Shown here piece after piece: positions 27,244 through 39,058 of a stretch of 39,058 nucleotides of DNA. The position numbers and the translations under genes are program-made. Every line of letters begins with the position of its first letter. The first letter of the stretch is position 1. The notes under the pieces were generated by a model that worked only from the letters and a program-made list of their open reading frames with translations, did no database searches and was not told where the DNA came from. The stretch is from Bacteroidales bacterium Bact_08 (lineage in GTDB: Bacteria > Bacteroidota > Bacteroidia > Bacteroidales > UBA932), in the NCBI GenBank assembly GCA_001603425.1, contig LUYZ01000069.1:1-39058 (forward strand), given 5' to 3'.

Positions 27244-28677
27244 ATGGAAGATAAAAAAACTAAAATTATTTGTACTGTATCAGACAGAAATTGCAGTGTT
27301 GAATTTATCAAAAGCTTATACGACGAGGGGATGAATGTGGTTAGAATAAATTCTGCTCATACTACACTGGAGTCTTCCCTTCCAATAGTAGAGAATACAA
27401 GAAAAGTATCTGATAAAATAGCTATTCTAATAGACACCAAAGGGCCAGAAATTAGAATAACAAACATGGGTAATGAAGAGGGGTTTCAAGTAAGTGCAGG
27501 CAATGAAGTTATCTTTGAAGACAATCCACTTGGTATTTCAGGGAATGGACTTCTCTATACAAATTATAATAACTTTGTTAAAGAGGTACCTGTTGGCGCT
27601 AAAATTCTAATAGACGATGGAGAGATCTCTTTAACTGTCGTTAGAAAGTGCGACTCTAGGCTATATTGCAAAGCTAATGATGATGGATTTATCAAAGGAA
27701 GAAAGAGTATAAATGTTCCAAATGTCCATATTAACTTACCTGCTATATCAGATAGAGATAGAGAATATATTCTATGGGCAATAAAAAATAACCTAGACTT
27801 TATTGCTCACTCATTTGTTAGACATAAAGAGGATCTTAATGAAATTCAAAAAATTCTAGATCAGCATAATAGCCCAATAAAAATTATTTCTAAAATAGAA
27901 AATCAAGAGGGAGTTAATAATATAGATGAAATACTATCTTTCTGCTATGGAGCAATGGTTGCAAGGGGCGATCTTGGAGTGGAAATAGACTATCAAAAGA
28001 TCCCTACAATTCAAAGAACAATTGTTAAAAAGTGTCAGGAGAGAAAGAAACCAGTAATTATTGCTACTCAGATGCTCCACTCAATGATTAATAATCCAAG
28101 ACCAACAAGAGCAGAGGTTACAGATATTTCAAATGCTATATACCAAGGCGCTGATGCTATTATGCTTAGTGGCGAAACTGCAAATGGTAAATATGCAAAA
28201 GAGGCTGTAAAAACAATGAGTACTATAGCAAAAGAGACAGAATCGGCAATAAAACCACATTATAAACTTGAGTTAAAAGACATTACTCATCCAGTTGCCG
28301 CTGTTCTATGTTGTCAGTTAGTAAGCGCTACAAAAAAGCTCCCAATAAAAGCAATGGTATTTGACACAAGATCTGGTAGAACAGGAAGATATTTATCTGC
28401 ATTTAGGCCTAATATTCCAATTTATGCAATGTGCTACACTCCTCACGTAATGAGAGAACTTGCTCTATCCTATGGTGTAACTGCCTATTCTATGGATCCA
28501 CTGCAAAGTAAAGATAAGTTTATAAAAAACTCAATAAAAACACTTTTAGAAGATAATAGATTTCACAAAGATGATATTATCGGATTAATCGGAGGCAGTT
28601 TTGGTCCTTCTGCTGGAGCTACTTTTATGGAAATCTGCCCTGCTTCTAATATGATAATCGGTACAGAAATTAAGTAA
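27244..28677 (+). CDS. pyk: Pyruvate kinase
   Basis: TKIICTVSD, VVRINSAH, IDTKGPEIR, MVARGDLGVEI, KPVIIATQMLHSM, DAIMLSGETANGKYAKEAV. Start at the ATG (MEDKKTK); the track start 27223 is a TTG inside the -7 box. Confidence 0.95.
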   Translation: MEDKKTKIICTVSDRNCSVEFIKSLYDEGMNVVRINSAHTTLESSLPIVENTRKVSDKIAILIDTKGPEIRITNMGNEEGFQVSAGNEVIFEDNPLGISGNGLLYTNYNNFVKEVPVGAKILIDDGEISLTVVRKCDSRLYCKANDDGFIKGRKSINVPNVHINLPAISDRDREYILWAIKNNLDFIAHSFVRHKEDLNEIQKILDQHNSPIKIISKIENQEGVNNIDEILSFCYGAMVARGDLGVEIDYQKIPTIQRTIVKKCQERKKPVIIATQMLHSMINNPRPTRAEVTDISNAIYQGADAIMLSGETANGKYAKEAVKTMSTIAKETESAIKPHYKLELKDITHPVAAVLCCQLVSATKKLPIKAMVFDTRSGRTGRYLSAFRPNIPIYAMCYTPHVMRELALSYGVTAYSMDPLQSKDKFIKNSIKTLLEDNRFHKDDIIGLIGGSFGPSAGATFMEICPASNMIIGTEIK

Positions 28678-29274
28678 AATACAGCTTTCGCATTTAGGAT
28701 TTCTAGCTGTACAGACATATCTCCCGTGAAGAATAAGCCAGTGATGCGCAATTGCTCGCTTATCTTCCGGGATATTTTTTTCTAGATCTTCTTCAACACC
28801 AATTACGGTTTTTGAGTTGGATAATCCCAACCTTCTAGAGACTCTAAAAACATGAGTATCAACAGCAATAAATGGAGAATTAAACAAAACAGAAACAATA
28901 ACATTTGCAGTTTTACGACCAATTCCAGGCAGCGTTTCTAAAAGATCTCTGTCATTTATAATCTCTCCATTGAATCTTAATACAATCTCCTTAGCCAAAA
29001 GCGAAAGGTGTTTACTCTTACTATTTGGGTAAGTAACAGATGATATTAAAGTTTTTATTTCTGACTCACTAGCATTACTCAAGACAAAAAAATCTGGAAA
29101 TCTTTGAAAAAATTTGGGAGTAACCATATTTACCCTCTTGTCTGTGCATTGTGCCGATAATAGAACCGCTACAACCAGTTGATATGGATCATTATAGTTT
29201 AGCTCAGTCTTTGCATCGGGATAATTACTTTCTAATAGATGCAAAACCGAAGCATACTTTTCTGATAGTTTCAT
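28585..29274 (-). CDS. nth: Endonuclease III
   Basis: LLSAQCTDKRVN, LPGIGRKTANVI, VDTHVFRVSRRLGL, Fe-S motif C-x6-C-x2-C-x5-C. Start placed at MKLSEKY. Confidence 0.93.
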   Translation of the reverse strand: MKLSEKYASVLHLLESNYPDAKTELNYNDPYQLVVAVLLSAQCTDKRVNMVTPKFFQRFPDFFVLSNASESEIKTLISSVTYPNSKSKHLSLLAKEIVLRFNGEIINDRDLLETLPGIGRKTANVIVSVLFNSPFIAVDTHVFRVSRRLGLSNSKTVIGVEEDLEKNIPEDKRAIAHHWLILHGRYVCTARNPKCESCILLNFCTDYHIRSRADFHKSSSSRRTKTASD

Positions 29275-29284
29275 TAAAAAAAAA

Positions 29285-30010
29285 TTAAATATCCAATATC
29301 TGAGAAATAGAGACCTCCTCAACAGGAAGTTCCTCCTTACAACACATATTATCACAAACTAAAACTCTACCAGGATAACGCTTTAAAAGAGATCTATTAT
29401 GAGTAACTAAAATTATTGTTGGCTCATATAGCTTATGAATACTATATATTAAATCCATAATCTCTTCTGTAGTAACATCATCTAAATTTCCTGTGGGCTC
29501 ATCTGCAAGAATTATTTCTGGATTATTTAGTAATGCTCGCGCTATTGCCACTCTTTGCTGCTCTCCTCCAGATAGTTGATGTGGCATTTTATGGCTTTTC
29601 AGTAACATCCCAACGCTCTCCAACCTCTCCTTAATAACAGCATCAATCTCTCTACTATTTTTCCAACCAGTAGCCATTAATACAAATTTAAGATTTTCAT
29701 ATACGGTTCTATCAGACAGCAGTTGAAAATCCTGAAAGACCACTCCTATTTTTCTTCGTAAATATGGTATTTTTCTATCCTTTATTGACTCAAGCCTATA
29801 CCCAGAAACAGTTACAGATCCTTTTTTTATAGGTATCTCAGCTATTATTGTTTTAATTATGGATGTTTTACCACTCCCAACTCTACCAATTAAATAGACA
29901 AACTCTCCTTTATTTACAGAAATGTTAAGATCTGACATTATAAGATTTTCTGACTTTTGTATATCTACTCCTACAAATTCAATTATTGGCACCGAAACAT
30001 CTAAACTCAT
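29285..30010 (-). CDS. ftsE: ABC transporter ATP-binding protein, FtsE-like
   Basis: [12 protein letters not shown] Walker [35 protein letters not shown]. Start placed at MSLDVSV (30010). Confidence 0.8.
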   Translation of the reverse strand: MSLDVSVPIIEFVGVDIQKSENLIMSDLNISVNKGEFVYLIGRVGSGKTSIIKTIIAEIPIKKGSVTVSGYRLESIKDRKIPYLRRKIGVVFQDFQLLSDRTVYENLKFVLMATGWKNSREIDAVIKERLESVGMLLKSHKMPHQLSGGEQQRVAIARALLNNPEIILADEPTGNLDDVTTEEIMDLIYSIHKLYEPTIILVTHNRSLLKRYPGRVLVCDNMCCKEELPVEEVSISQILDI

Positions 30011-30031
30011 AATTTTATTTATTATTAAAGG

Positions 30032-30039
30032 CAAATTTA
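30032..30039 (-). promoter_or_regulatory. -7 element (TAAATTTG) for ftsE-nth
   Basis: TAnnTTTG match 21 nt upstream of the ATG at 30010. Confidence 0.45.
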
Positions 30040-30096
30040 CTAAATTTGAAAATTAATCCTTAATATTTGTAAATATATTCTATAATAATATTTAAG

Positions 30097-33000
30097 ATGA
30101 GAAACATTAATCAGATTGTATCAACTATAATTGCTATTATATTATTTTCTACCTCTGGCTATGGGCAAAATAGCACTCATGTAGAAAAATACAACAAAGC
30201 TATTGAGCTCTTAAACTCAAACATGTATAAGTCTGCCCAAGCTGAGTTTATGAAGTCACTAGAGATAGCCGATGAATTAGGTGTTCCTAATACAAAAGAG
30301 CACTCATCTATCATTTCTCAAACATATGGATATCTTGCGATTATTGCTATAGAATTACATCAAGATGATGCCTCTTATTTATATAATAAAGTAGAAAGTT
30401 TTAAATTATTACCTGCAAACATAGATCTTGTTAGATTTAAATATGCATCATCTCTTTTTGATAGTGAGCAATATAGTAAAGCTGTAAATATATTTAGCAA
30501 AATCGACCACAGCAACTTAAGCAAAAATGAGATAAATGACTATTATTTTAGATTTGGCTATTCATATATGTCACTAGGCCAATTTAAGCACTCATTAGCC
30601 CTATTTGAGAACCTAATAGAGCTCCCTAATAATAAATTTACCAATCCTTCTATATATTACACTGGGTATATTCACTATCTAAACAAAGAGTTTGATTCTG
30701 CAATCTCATTTTTCTCTAAACTTATTAACGATCCAAGATTCTCTCTTAGTTCAAGGTATTATATTTTAGAATCCAATTTTATGTTACAGAACTACTCCTA
30801 TGTAACTCAAAATGGGGAGGTTTTATATGATATCCTTACTAATGAACTAAAAACACGAACAGCCAGAGTATTATCAGAAGCTTTTTTTGCCCAAAACAAC
30901 ACACAAAAAGCTAGACTTTACTTTGAAAAATACTCAATGGTAAGTGGTCAATTAAATAGAAATGACATCTATTTTGCTGGTATTCTATCATATGCTCAAA
31001 GAGATTATTTTAGATCTATCGATCTTTTAAGACAAGTTATAGATAGAGAAGATAGTATATCTCAAAATGCTGCATACCACTTAGCAAAATCATATATTGA
31101 GATAAGAAACAAAATTGAAGCACTTAATTATTTTAAAATTGCATCACAATACAGTTTTGACTCTTCAATTCAAGAAGATGCTCTTTTTAACTATGCTAAA
31201 CTATCTTTTGATCTCAATTCAAATATAGAGCCTTTTAAGGAGTATATGTCCAAATACACCCCATCACAAGAAAAATTTAATGAAATCCAAAATTACATTG
31301 CAACTGCATATCTATTAGATAAGGACTACACGAGAGCTTTACAAGCCTTATCCAACATAATAAACCCATCTGATAACGAAATCATTAATTTAAAAAAGGC
31401 AGCGTTTTTAAGGGGGATGGAGCTAATGGAGCTAAACTCTTATAGAGAAGCTATTCCAATATTCAATACCGCTCTTCAAAGGAACTCATCCAATATCTCC
31501 CTATCCAATATTATCCAGTTCTGGCTTGCAGAAGCTTATTACAGAGATAATCAATTTCAAAGATCTATAGAAATAAATCTTTCGCTAGCTACTAGAAATA
31601 ACAGTTTTAAGAATCATCGAGAATATCCTCTTACAATGTTCAATCTTGCCTACGGATATTTTAGAATTTCTAATTATGACCTTGCTGAACAATGGTTTTC
31701 TAGATTTTTATCCAATAGTCCAAACACATTCCCAGCCCAGGCTAATGAGGCCAGAGTAAGACGGGGAGACTGTCTTTTTATGCTAAGAAAATATCAAGAG
31801 GCAATAAAATCATATAATAAAGTTAATTCATCCGATCAAAATCTTCAAAACCACTCTAATTTTCAAATAGCAATAGCTTTGGGCCTTATCGGAAACGATC
31901 GAGCAAAAATAGAGACATTAAGAGCTATGCTTCCAAAATCCTTGGATAAAAGTATTAGACCTCAGGTTCTATATGAGTTAGCTAGGACATTGGTTCAAAT
32001 TGGCGATTATACTGGAGCTATTTTTTATCTTAATGAGATTAATAATAATTTCTCAAATACTCACTTTTATCCAAAATCGCTTTTAGAACTAGGATTAATT
32101 AGCCTCAACAGAGGAGAGAATTTTAATGCTATCAATTTTTACAAAAGAATAATGGAACAGGCTCCAAACTCTCCTGAAGCACAAAGTGCTCTTATTGGCT
32201 TAGAAAATATTTATCAAGATATGGGAAGAGCTGGAGAGTATTTACAATACTTAGATCAATTGGGATTGTCTGCTACAAGGAGCACAGAAGAGAGAGAAAA
32301 TATTCTATTTAATTCTGCAGAAAAACTATTTTTGGCTGGGAATTTCTCCTCTGCAATTACATCATTAAATTCATTTATTGAGGCACATCCAAACAGCAGT
32401 AAACTATCTCAATCCTATTTTTATTTGGGAGAATCATATCTAAAAATAGATAAACCAGAATTAGCGCTTGATGCATTCTATAAAGTTATGGAACTTGGAC
32501 AAGGAGCATTTAACGAACTTGCAACTCTAAATTATGCAAGGATATCATTTAATATTCAAAAGTACTCTCAGGCAGCTAAGGCTTACTCTACCCTACTGCA
32601 CATTGCTAAATTAGAAAACAATCAGCTTGAGGCACATTTGGGTTTGGTTAACTCCCTCTTTATGGATAAACAATACCAAAATGCAATAGCAGAAGCTAAA
32701 AGAACTGAGAGACTAAATTTAAATCCTGACCAAAGAAGAGGTATTAACTATATTTTAGCAAAGTCTCTTTATAGCATAGGAAAGAGAGATGATGCAATGA
32801 CATATCTAAATGATTTATCAAAAGACAAGAGAACCGTAGAGGGAGCAGAAAGCGCATTTATGATAATATCTCATCTTTATGACAAAGGCGATTTTGAACA
32901 AGTTGAAAGTAAGGTTTTTGAATTTTCAGACTCAAGAACTCCTCATAGTTACTGGTTAGCTAGAAGTTTTATCCTACTTGGAGACACATATGCAGAAAAA

Positions 33001-33123
33001 GAGAACTGGGCCCAAGCAAAAGCAACCTACAACAGCATTCTAGAATCTTACAAAGGAGCAAATAGAAAAGATATAGTAGAACAGATAAATATTAGATTAC
33101 AAAAAATAGCAGAAATTGAGTAA
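30097..33123 (+). CDS. Large exported tetratricopeptide-repeat protein
   Basis: Signal peptide; 1008 aa of helical TPR units (e.g. YYRFGYSYMSLGQFKHSLALFENLIELP, YFYLGESYLKIDKPELALDAFYKVMELG). Confidence 0.88.
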   Translation: MRNINQIVSTIIAIILFSTSGYGQNSTHVEKYNKAIELLNSNMYKSAQAEFMKSLEIADELGVPNTKEHSSIISQTYGYLAIIAIELHQDDASYLYNKVESFKLLPANIDLVRFKYASSLFDSEQYSKAVNIFSKIDHSNLSKNEINDYYFRFGYSYMSLGQFKHSLALFENLIELPNNKFTNPSIYYTGYIHYLNKEFDSAISFFSKLINDPRFSLSSRYYILESNFMLQNYSYVTQNGEVLYDILTNELKTRTARVLSEAFFAQNNTQKARLYFEKYSMVSGQLNRNDIYFAGILSYAQRDYFRSIDLLRQVIDREDSISQNAAYHLAKSYIEIRNKIEALNYFKIASQYSFDSSIQEDALFNYAKLSFDLNSNIEPFKEYMSKYTPSQEKFNEIQNYIATAYLLDKDYTRALQALSNIINPSDNEIINLKKAAFLRGMELMELNSYREAIPIFNTALQRNSSNISLSNIIQFWLAEAYYRDNQFQRSIEINLSLATRNNSFKNHREYPLTMFNLAYGYFRISNYDLAEQWFSRFLSNSPNTFPAQANEARVRRGDCLFMLRKYQEAIKSYNKVNSSDQNLQNHSNFQIAIALGLIGNDRAKIETLRAMLPKSLDKSIRPQVLYELARTLVQIGDYTGAIFYLNEINNNFSNTHFYPKSLLELGLISLNRGENFNAINFYKRIMEQAPNSPEAQSALIGLENIYQDMGRAGEYLQYLDQLGLSATRSTEERENILFNSAEKLFLAGNFSSAITSLNSFIEAHPNSSKLSQSYFYLGESYLKIDKPELALDAFYKVMELGQGAFNELATLNYARISFNIQKYSQAAKAYSTLLHIAKLENNQLEAHLGLVNSLFMDKQYQNAIAEAKRTERLNLNPDQRRGINYILAKSLYSIGKRDDAMTYLNDLSKDKRTVEGAESAFMIISHLYDKGDFEQVESKVFEFSDSRTPHSYWLARSFILLGDTYAEKENWAQAKATYNSILESYKGANRKDIVEQINIRLQKIAEIE

Positions 33124-33125
33124 TT

Positions 33126-34985
33126 ATGAAAAGATTAATTAGACTTAAATTATATATTATATTAGCAATATCCTTTACTCTTACTAGCGCGTATGGACAA
33201 CAGAGGATTGATCCAACTTTAGAAGTTAAAAGAGATTTTGATACACAGCTAAGCGAAATAACAAAAGGTAGGCTTGAACCATCTTTTGCTGACACTTTAG
33301 GTATTTTTAACTTAAATTTCCGATACTCAATTTTTGATAAACCGCTTAGAAACTTATACGATTTTAACCCTGTATTAACTACAAAACCACAATCTTATGC
33401 AAAGGTAAAAGAGCCTGTTTTTTTCATATCTGCAGGCAGTAATTTTTCTCTAAATCCATATGGGAACTTATATATACAACCAAATCTTGGGAGGAGTAAC
33501 TCTTTAATAATTTTTGCCAATCATCAATCATATTTATCTAAATTGAATAATGTACAATTTGATAATGAAGGATATACAAAAAGAGGCGAAGACAAATTAA
33601 ATGCCCCATCTAATCTGTCAAATATAGGACTGTCTCACAGATTAACCTGGAAAGAGTTTGAACTTGGGTCTAATATTAATATAAATTCTGGTATGTTTTC
33701 TTATTACTGGAATAAAGACCACAGCAATAGTTATTTAAAAGACTCATCTTCCCATAAATACACAATATCATCGTTTCGTTTTTACTCAAAATCAAATAGA
33801 AAAAACCACAATACCGTATCCTACAACTTTGATGTCAACTACTCTATTTTAAAAGATGATTCAAAATTCATCTCCACATTTTTTCCAATCGATATAATTA
33901 GTGGTCCTTTTACAGACTACTCTTTATTCAATAATGAAGTAAAAGAGAATCTTTTAAATCTTAGCTTTGAGGCAGGTGTAGGATTTGCCGATTACAACAC
34001 AATATCTGTAAGCACCAACTATCAATCATCAAATCTTAAAAGAGGAGCTATTTCTCAAATAGAGACAGATAGAAGTAATATGGTACTACATCCTAAGTTT
34101 AATTTCAAAAAGGGAAGATGGAACTTTGAATTGGGGTTAAAGTATAATCAGTGGTGGATTGACGATATTGATGATTACAATATATATCTAAATGCTAAAG
34201 CAAGGTTCGAAATATCACCAAATAAATTGTATGCCTATGCATTTATAGATGGACAAAACAACATGATGAGCTATCACCAGCTTCTATCTAAAAATCCGTG
34301 GATATCACCAAATATTGATATAGAAAACATTGAACAACCCGTAATTTCCAGAATTGGAATTAATGGTAAAATTGCTAACAATATCTCCTTTAACATATAT
34401 GGCGGATATTATGAATATAAAAACCAGATATATTTCTATTATAACAATGACTCCAACGCTATACCATGGTTCAAATCAATGCTTTCCTCAAGTTTAACAA
34501 CAGAATCTGAACCTATAACACCATATAGCTATAACGCTAATTATGGAGCTGAAGAAAAAAGGTTTGGTATTGGCGGAGAAATTTCATTTGACTCCAGACA
34601 TTTTGAAGGAAGAGTATCCACAGATATTTTCTCATTTAAAGATAAAAATAACTTCTCAGATAGGCATTACAACTACTCACCTATAGAAATAAACGGATAC
34701 TTTAGATACAATCTTAAGGAGAGATTAGTTATCTCATCGGATTTCACCTTTAAAAATAAAGCTCCAATACTTTATTCAAAAGTAGGTACAGATATTACAC
34801 ATCATTATACCAAAATGAATACCTCTTCGTACTTCAATTTAAATACAAAAGTCTCTTATAACTACAATAAAAATCTGACCTTTTTTGCAACCCTTAATAA
34901 TATTCTAAATGCTCATATAACCTTTATCTCTCACAATTCGATGCCAGGCATTAATGGGGGATTAGGATTAAGTTATAAATTTTAA
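33126..34985 (+). CDS. Outer-membrane beta-barrel protein (TonB-receptor-like barrel, no obvious plug)
   Basis: Signal peptide; alternating beta-strand pattern, terminal NGGLGLSYKF; 2 nt after the TPR gene. Confidence 0.75.
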   Translation: MKRLIRLKLYIILAISFTLTSAYGQQRIDPTLEVKRDFDTQLSEITKGRLEPSFADTLGIFNLNFRYSIFDKPLRNLYDFNPVLTTKPQSYAKVKEPVFFISAGSNFSLNPYGNLYIQPNLGRSNSLIIFANHQSYLSKLNNVQFDNEGYTKRGEDKLNAPSNLSNIGLSHRLTWKEFELGSNININSGMFSYYWNKDHSNSYLKDSSSHKYTISSFRFYSKSNRKNHNTVSYNFDVNYSILKDDSKFISTFFPIDIISGPFTDYSLFNNEVKENLLNLSFEAGVGFADYNTISVSTNYQSSNLKRGAISQIETDRSNMVLHPKFNFKKGRWNFELGLKYNQWWIDDIDDYNIYLNAKARFEISPNKLYAYAFIDGQNNMMSYHQLLSKNPWISPNIDIENIEQPVISRIGINGKIANNISFNIYGGYYEYKNQIYFYYNNDSNAIPWFKSMLSSSLTTESEPITPYSYNANYGAEEKRFGIGGEISFDSRHFEGRVSTDIFSFKDKNNFSDRHYNYSPIEINGYFRYNLKERLVISSDFTFKNKAPILYSKVGTDITHHYTKMNTSSYFNLNTKVSYNYNKNLTFFATLNNILNAHITFISHNSMPGINGGLGLSYKF

Positions 34986-35021
34986 CTATAGCTACACCAA
35001 AATACTATTTATCAAGCCATT

Positions 35022-37094
<2,073 letters not shown>

Positions 37095-37096
37095 CT

Positions 37097-38020
37097 ATGA
37101 ATATCAAAAGAGCATACTTAATATTTCTAACTCTATTAATGTATTGGTCACCAATTGTGGCCAATCCATTTGTTTTTAAAAAAAACAGGGAGGTAACTCT
37201 TCCTATTGAGAAATATAATAATATCTTATACAGTATCCCCGAGCCTCCAAAATTCAAACCAACAAGCTTGAATTTCTTTGGCTTAGAGATAAAAGAGATC
37301 TATCCTATACCAGATGAGCTTCGACAGATTGAGTTTTCTGATTTTCCAGAAGAGTATGATATATGGAGTGATCACAAGATTAATCCATATAATGTTAGAT
37401 TAGTAGATACCAAAGACACCATATTATTGGATCTAAGAAACTACTACCCTCCAAGTACAAAATATATTACTTCAGATTTTGGATTTAGAAGAGCAAGACA
37501 CCATTATGGAATCGACTTAAAAGTACATAGAGGAGATAGTGTTTATAACGCATTTGACGGAGTTGTCAGAATAACAAGGAGGGCTAGAGATTATGGCTTT
37601 TTTGTTGTTGTTAGACACAATAATGGATTAGAGACACTATATGCTCACCTAAATAAAATACTGGTTAAACCAGGTGATACAATTAGTGCAGGTCATGTAG
37701 TTGGAATGGGTGGTAACACAGGAAGATCAACCGGATATCATCTTCACTTTGAAGTTAGATTTCTTGGCAATCCAATTAATCCTCATGACATTATAGACTT
37801 TAATAATCATAAACCTAAAAATGAAATATACCAACTTACCTCCGCTAACTTTGATTACATAAAGGAGGTAGAAAAAATAAGATATTGGACTGTTAGAAGA
37901 GGAGATACTCTTGGTAGAATTTCTCAAAGAACAGGGGTCTCAATAGCTCGTCTTTGTTCACTTAATGGTATAAAAAGAAACTCAATATTACGAATCGGAC
38001 AACGAATAAGATACACATAA
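37097..38020 (+). CDS. M23 family metallopeptidase with C-terminal LysM domain
   Basis: SDFGFRRARHHYGIDLKVHRGDSV, YHLHFEVRFLGNPINP M23 motifs; YWTVRRGDTLGRISQRTGVSIARLCSLNGI LysM. Confidence 0.9.
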   Translation: MNIKRAYLIFLTLLMYWSPIVANPFVFKKNREVTLPIEKYNNILYSIPEPPKFKPTSLNFFGLEIKEIYPIPDELRQIEFSDFPEEYDIWSDHKINPYNVRLVDTKDTILLDLRNYYPPSTKYITSDFGFRRARHHYGIDLKVHRGDSVYNAFDGVVRITRRARDYGFFVVVRHNNGLETLYAHLNKILVKPGDTISAGHVVGMGGNTGRSTGYHLHFEVRFLGNPINPHDIIDFNNHKPKNEIYQLTSANFDYIKEVEKIRYWTVRRGDTLGRISQRTGVSIARLCSLNGIKRNSILRIGQRIRYT

Positions 38021-38033
38021 TAAATATTTAATC

Positions 38034-39058
38034 ATGGATATTTTTGACAGAATTAAAAATGACGAAGGTGGTCCTTTAGGACAATATAGAAAAAAGGCAC
38101 ACGGATATTTTATGTTTCCAAAATTAGAAGGACAGATTCAACCCAAAATGATGTTTAACGGAGAAGAGGTTCTTGCTTGGACATTTAATAATTATTTAGG
38201 CTTAGCAAATCACCCTGAGGTTAGAGAGGCCGATGCAAAAGCAGCTGCTAAATGGGGGTTAGGTTATCCTATGGGAGCAAGAATGATGTCTGGTCACACC
38301 TCTTTACATGAACAATTAGAAAGAGAACTGGCCGATTTTGAATTAAAAGAAGATGCGTTCCTTTTTAATTTTGGATATCAAGGTATGGTATCTACAATTG
38401 ATGCCCTAGTAAATAGACATGATATTATTGTGTATGATTCTGAAGCTCATGCATGTATAATGGATGGCGTGAGATTACATATGGGACAGAGAATTGTATA
38501 TCCCCATAATGATATAGAAAAATGTGAAAAGGCATTAGCAAGAGCAACCAAAATTGTATCAGAAACTGGTGGTGGAATACTTCTCATAACAGAGGGAGTA
38601 TATGGTATGACTGGTGATTTAGGTATTTTAGATAAAATTGTAGAGCTTAAAAATAAATATCAATTCAGAATTCTAATTGATGATGCTCATGGATTTGGTG
38701 TAATGGGAGAGAATGGAAGAGGAGCATCTGAACATTATGGAGTTATGGATCAAATAGACCTTTACTTTGGTGCATTTGCAAAATCAATGGCATGTATTGG
38801 GGGTTTTGTTGCTGGACCAAAAGAGATCATCAACTATTTAAGATATAACCTAAGATCACAAATCTATGCTAAATCACTTCCAATGCCAATAGTTGAAGGT
38901 TGTTTAAAACGAATTGAGCTGATAAGAACTAGACCTGAGTTGAGAGAGAAACTGTGGACTATAACTAGAGCAATGCAAAATGGTCTGAGAGAAAGAGGTT
39001 TTAATATTGGAAAAGCAGAAGCATGTGTAACACCTGTATTTTTAGAAGGTAATGTTGC
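38034..39058 (+). CDS. PLP-dependent alpha-oxoamine synthase / serine palmitoyltransferase-like enzyme, 3' truncated by window end
   Basis: Open frame from ATG 38034: MDIFDRIKNDEGGPLGQYRKKAHGYFMFPKLEGQ...NNYLGLANHPEV...YPMGARMMSGHTSLHEQLERELADF...DDAHGFG...FAKSMACIGGFVAG. Not in the ORF track because no stop occurs in the window. Confidence 0.8.
   Translation, partial: MDIFDRIKNDEGGPLGQYRKKAHGYFMFPKLEGQIQPKMMFNGEEVLAWTFNNYLGLANHPEVREADAKAAAKWGLGYPMGARMMSGHTSLHEQLERELADFELKEDAFLFNFGYQGMVSTIDALVNRHDIIVYDSEAHACIMDGVRLHMGQRIVYPHNDIEKCEKALARATKIVSETGGGILLITEGVYGMTGDLGILDKIVELKNKYQFRILIDDAHGFGVMGENGRGASEHYGVMDQIDLYFGAFAKSMACIGGFVAGPKEIINYLRYNLRSQIYAKSLPMPIVEGCLKRIELIRTRPELREKLWTITRAMQNGLRERGFNIGKAEACVTPVFLEGNV

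Noticed and set aside
28563-28751. 62-aa minus-strand ORF over the pyk/nth junction
   Set aside because: Different frame from nth, which has clear domain motifs; spurious.

Overview
AT-rich chromosomal window from a Bacteroidota (Bacteroidales-like) anaerobe. It is almost entirely housekeeping genes: pgpH-like HD phosphohydrolase, tRNA-Val, folC, purL, PhoH/PIN ATPase, ppdK, a periplasmic FMN-binding protein, hydE-hydF, a Wzx-like flippase, a porin, tRNA-Arg, the yceD-rpmF-plsX-fabH cluster, typA, guaA, a small lipoprotein, a TonB receptor, xerC/D, pyk, nth, ftsE, a TPR/beta-barrel pair, gyrB, an M23/LysM peptidase and a truncated alpha-oxoamine synthase. I see no IS element, prophage, CRISPR or defence island. 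The least explained DNA is the ~560-bp gap between pgpH and tRNA-Val (2042-2605). It holds nine 31/32-bp palindromic tandem repeats that run directly into a ~180-bp imperfect inverted-repeat element with a purine-rich tandem tail. Other points worth checking: a 42-aa membrane sORF missing from the ORF track; a 93-bp convergent overlap of nth and pyk that includes an Fe-S cysteine codon; two back-to-back divergent promoter pairs built from TAnnTTTG boxes (typA/guaA, xer/pyk); a perfect 12-bp dyad over the porin promoter; and a HydF with Gln where His usually precedes the CxxC. All calls come from reading the sequence; no searches were run.
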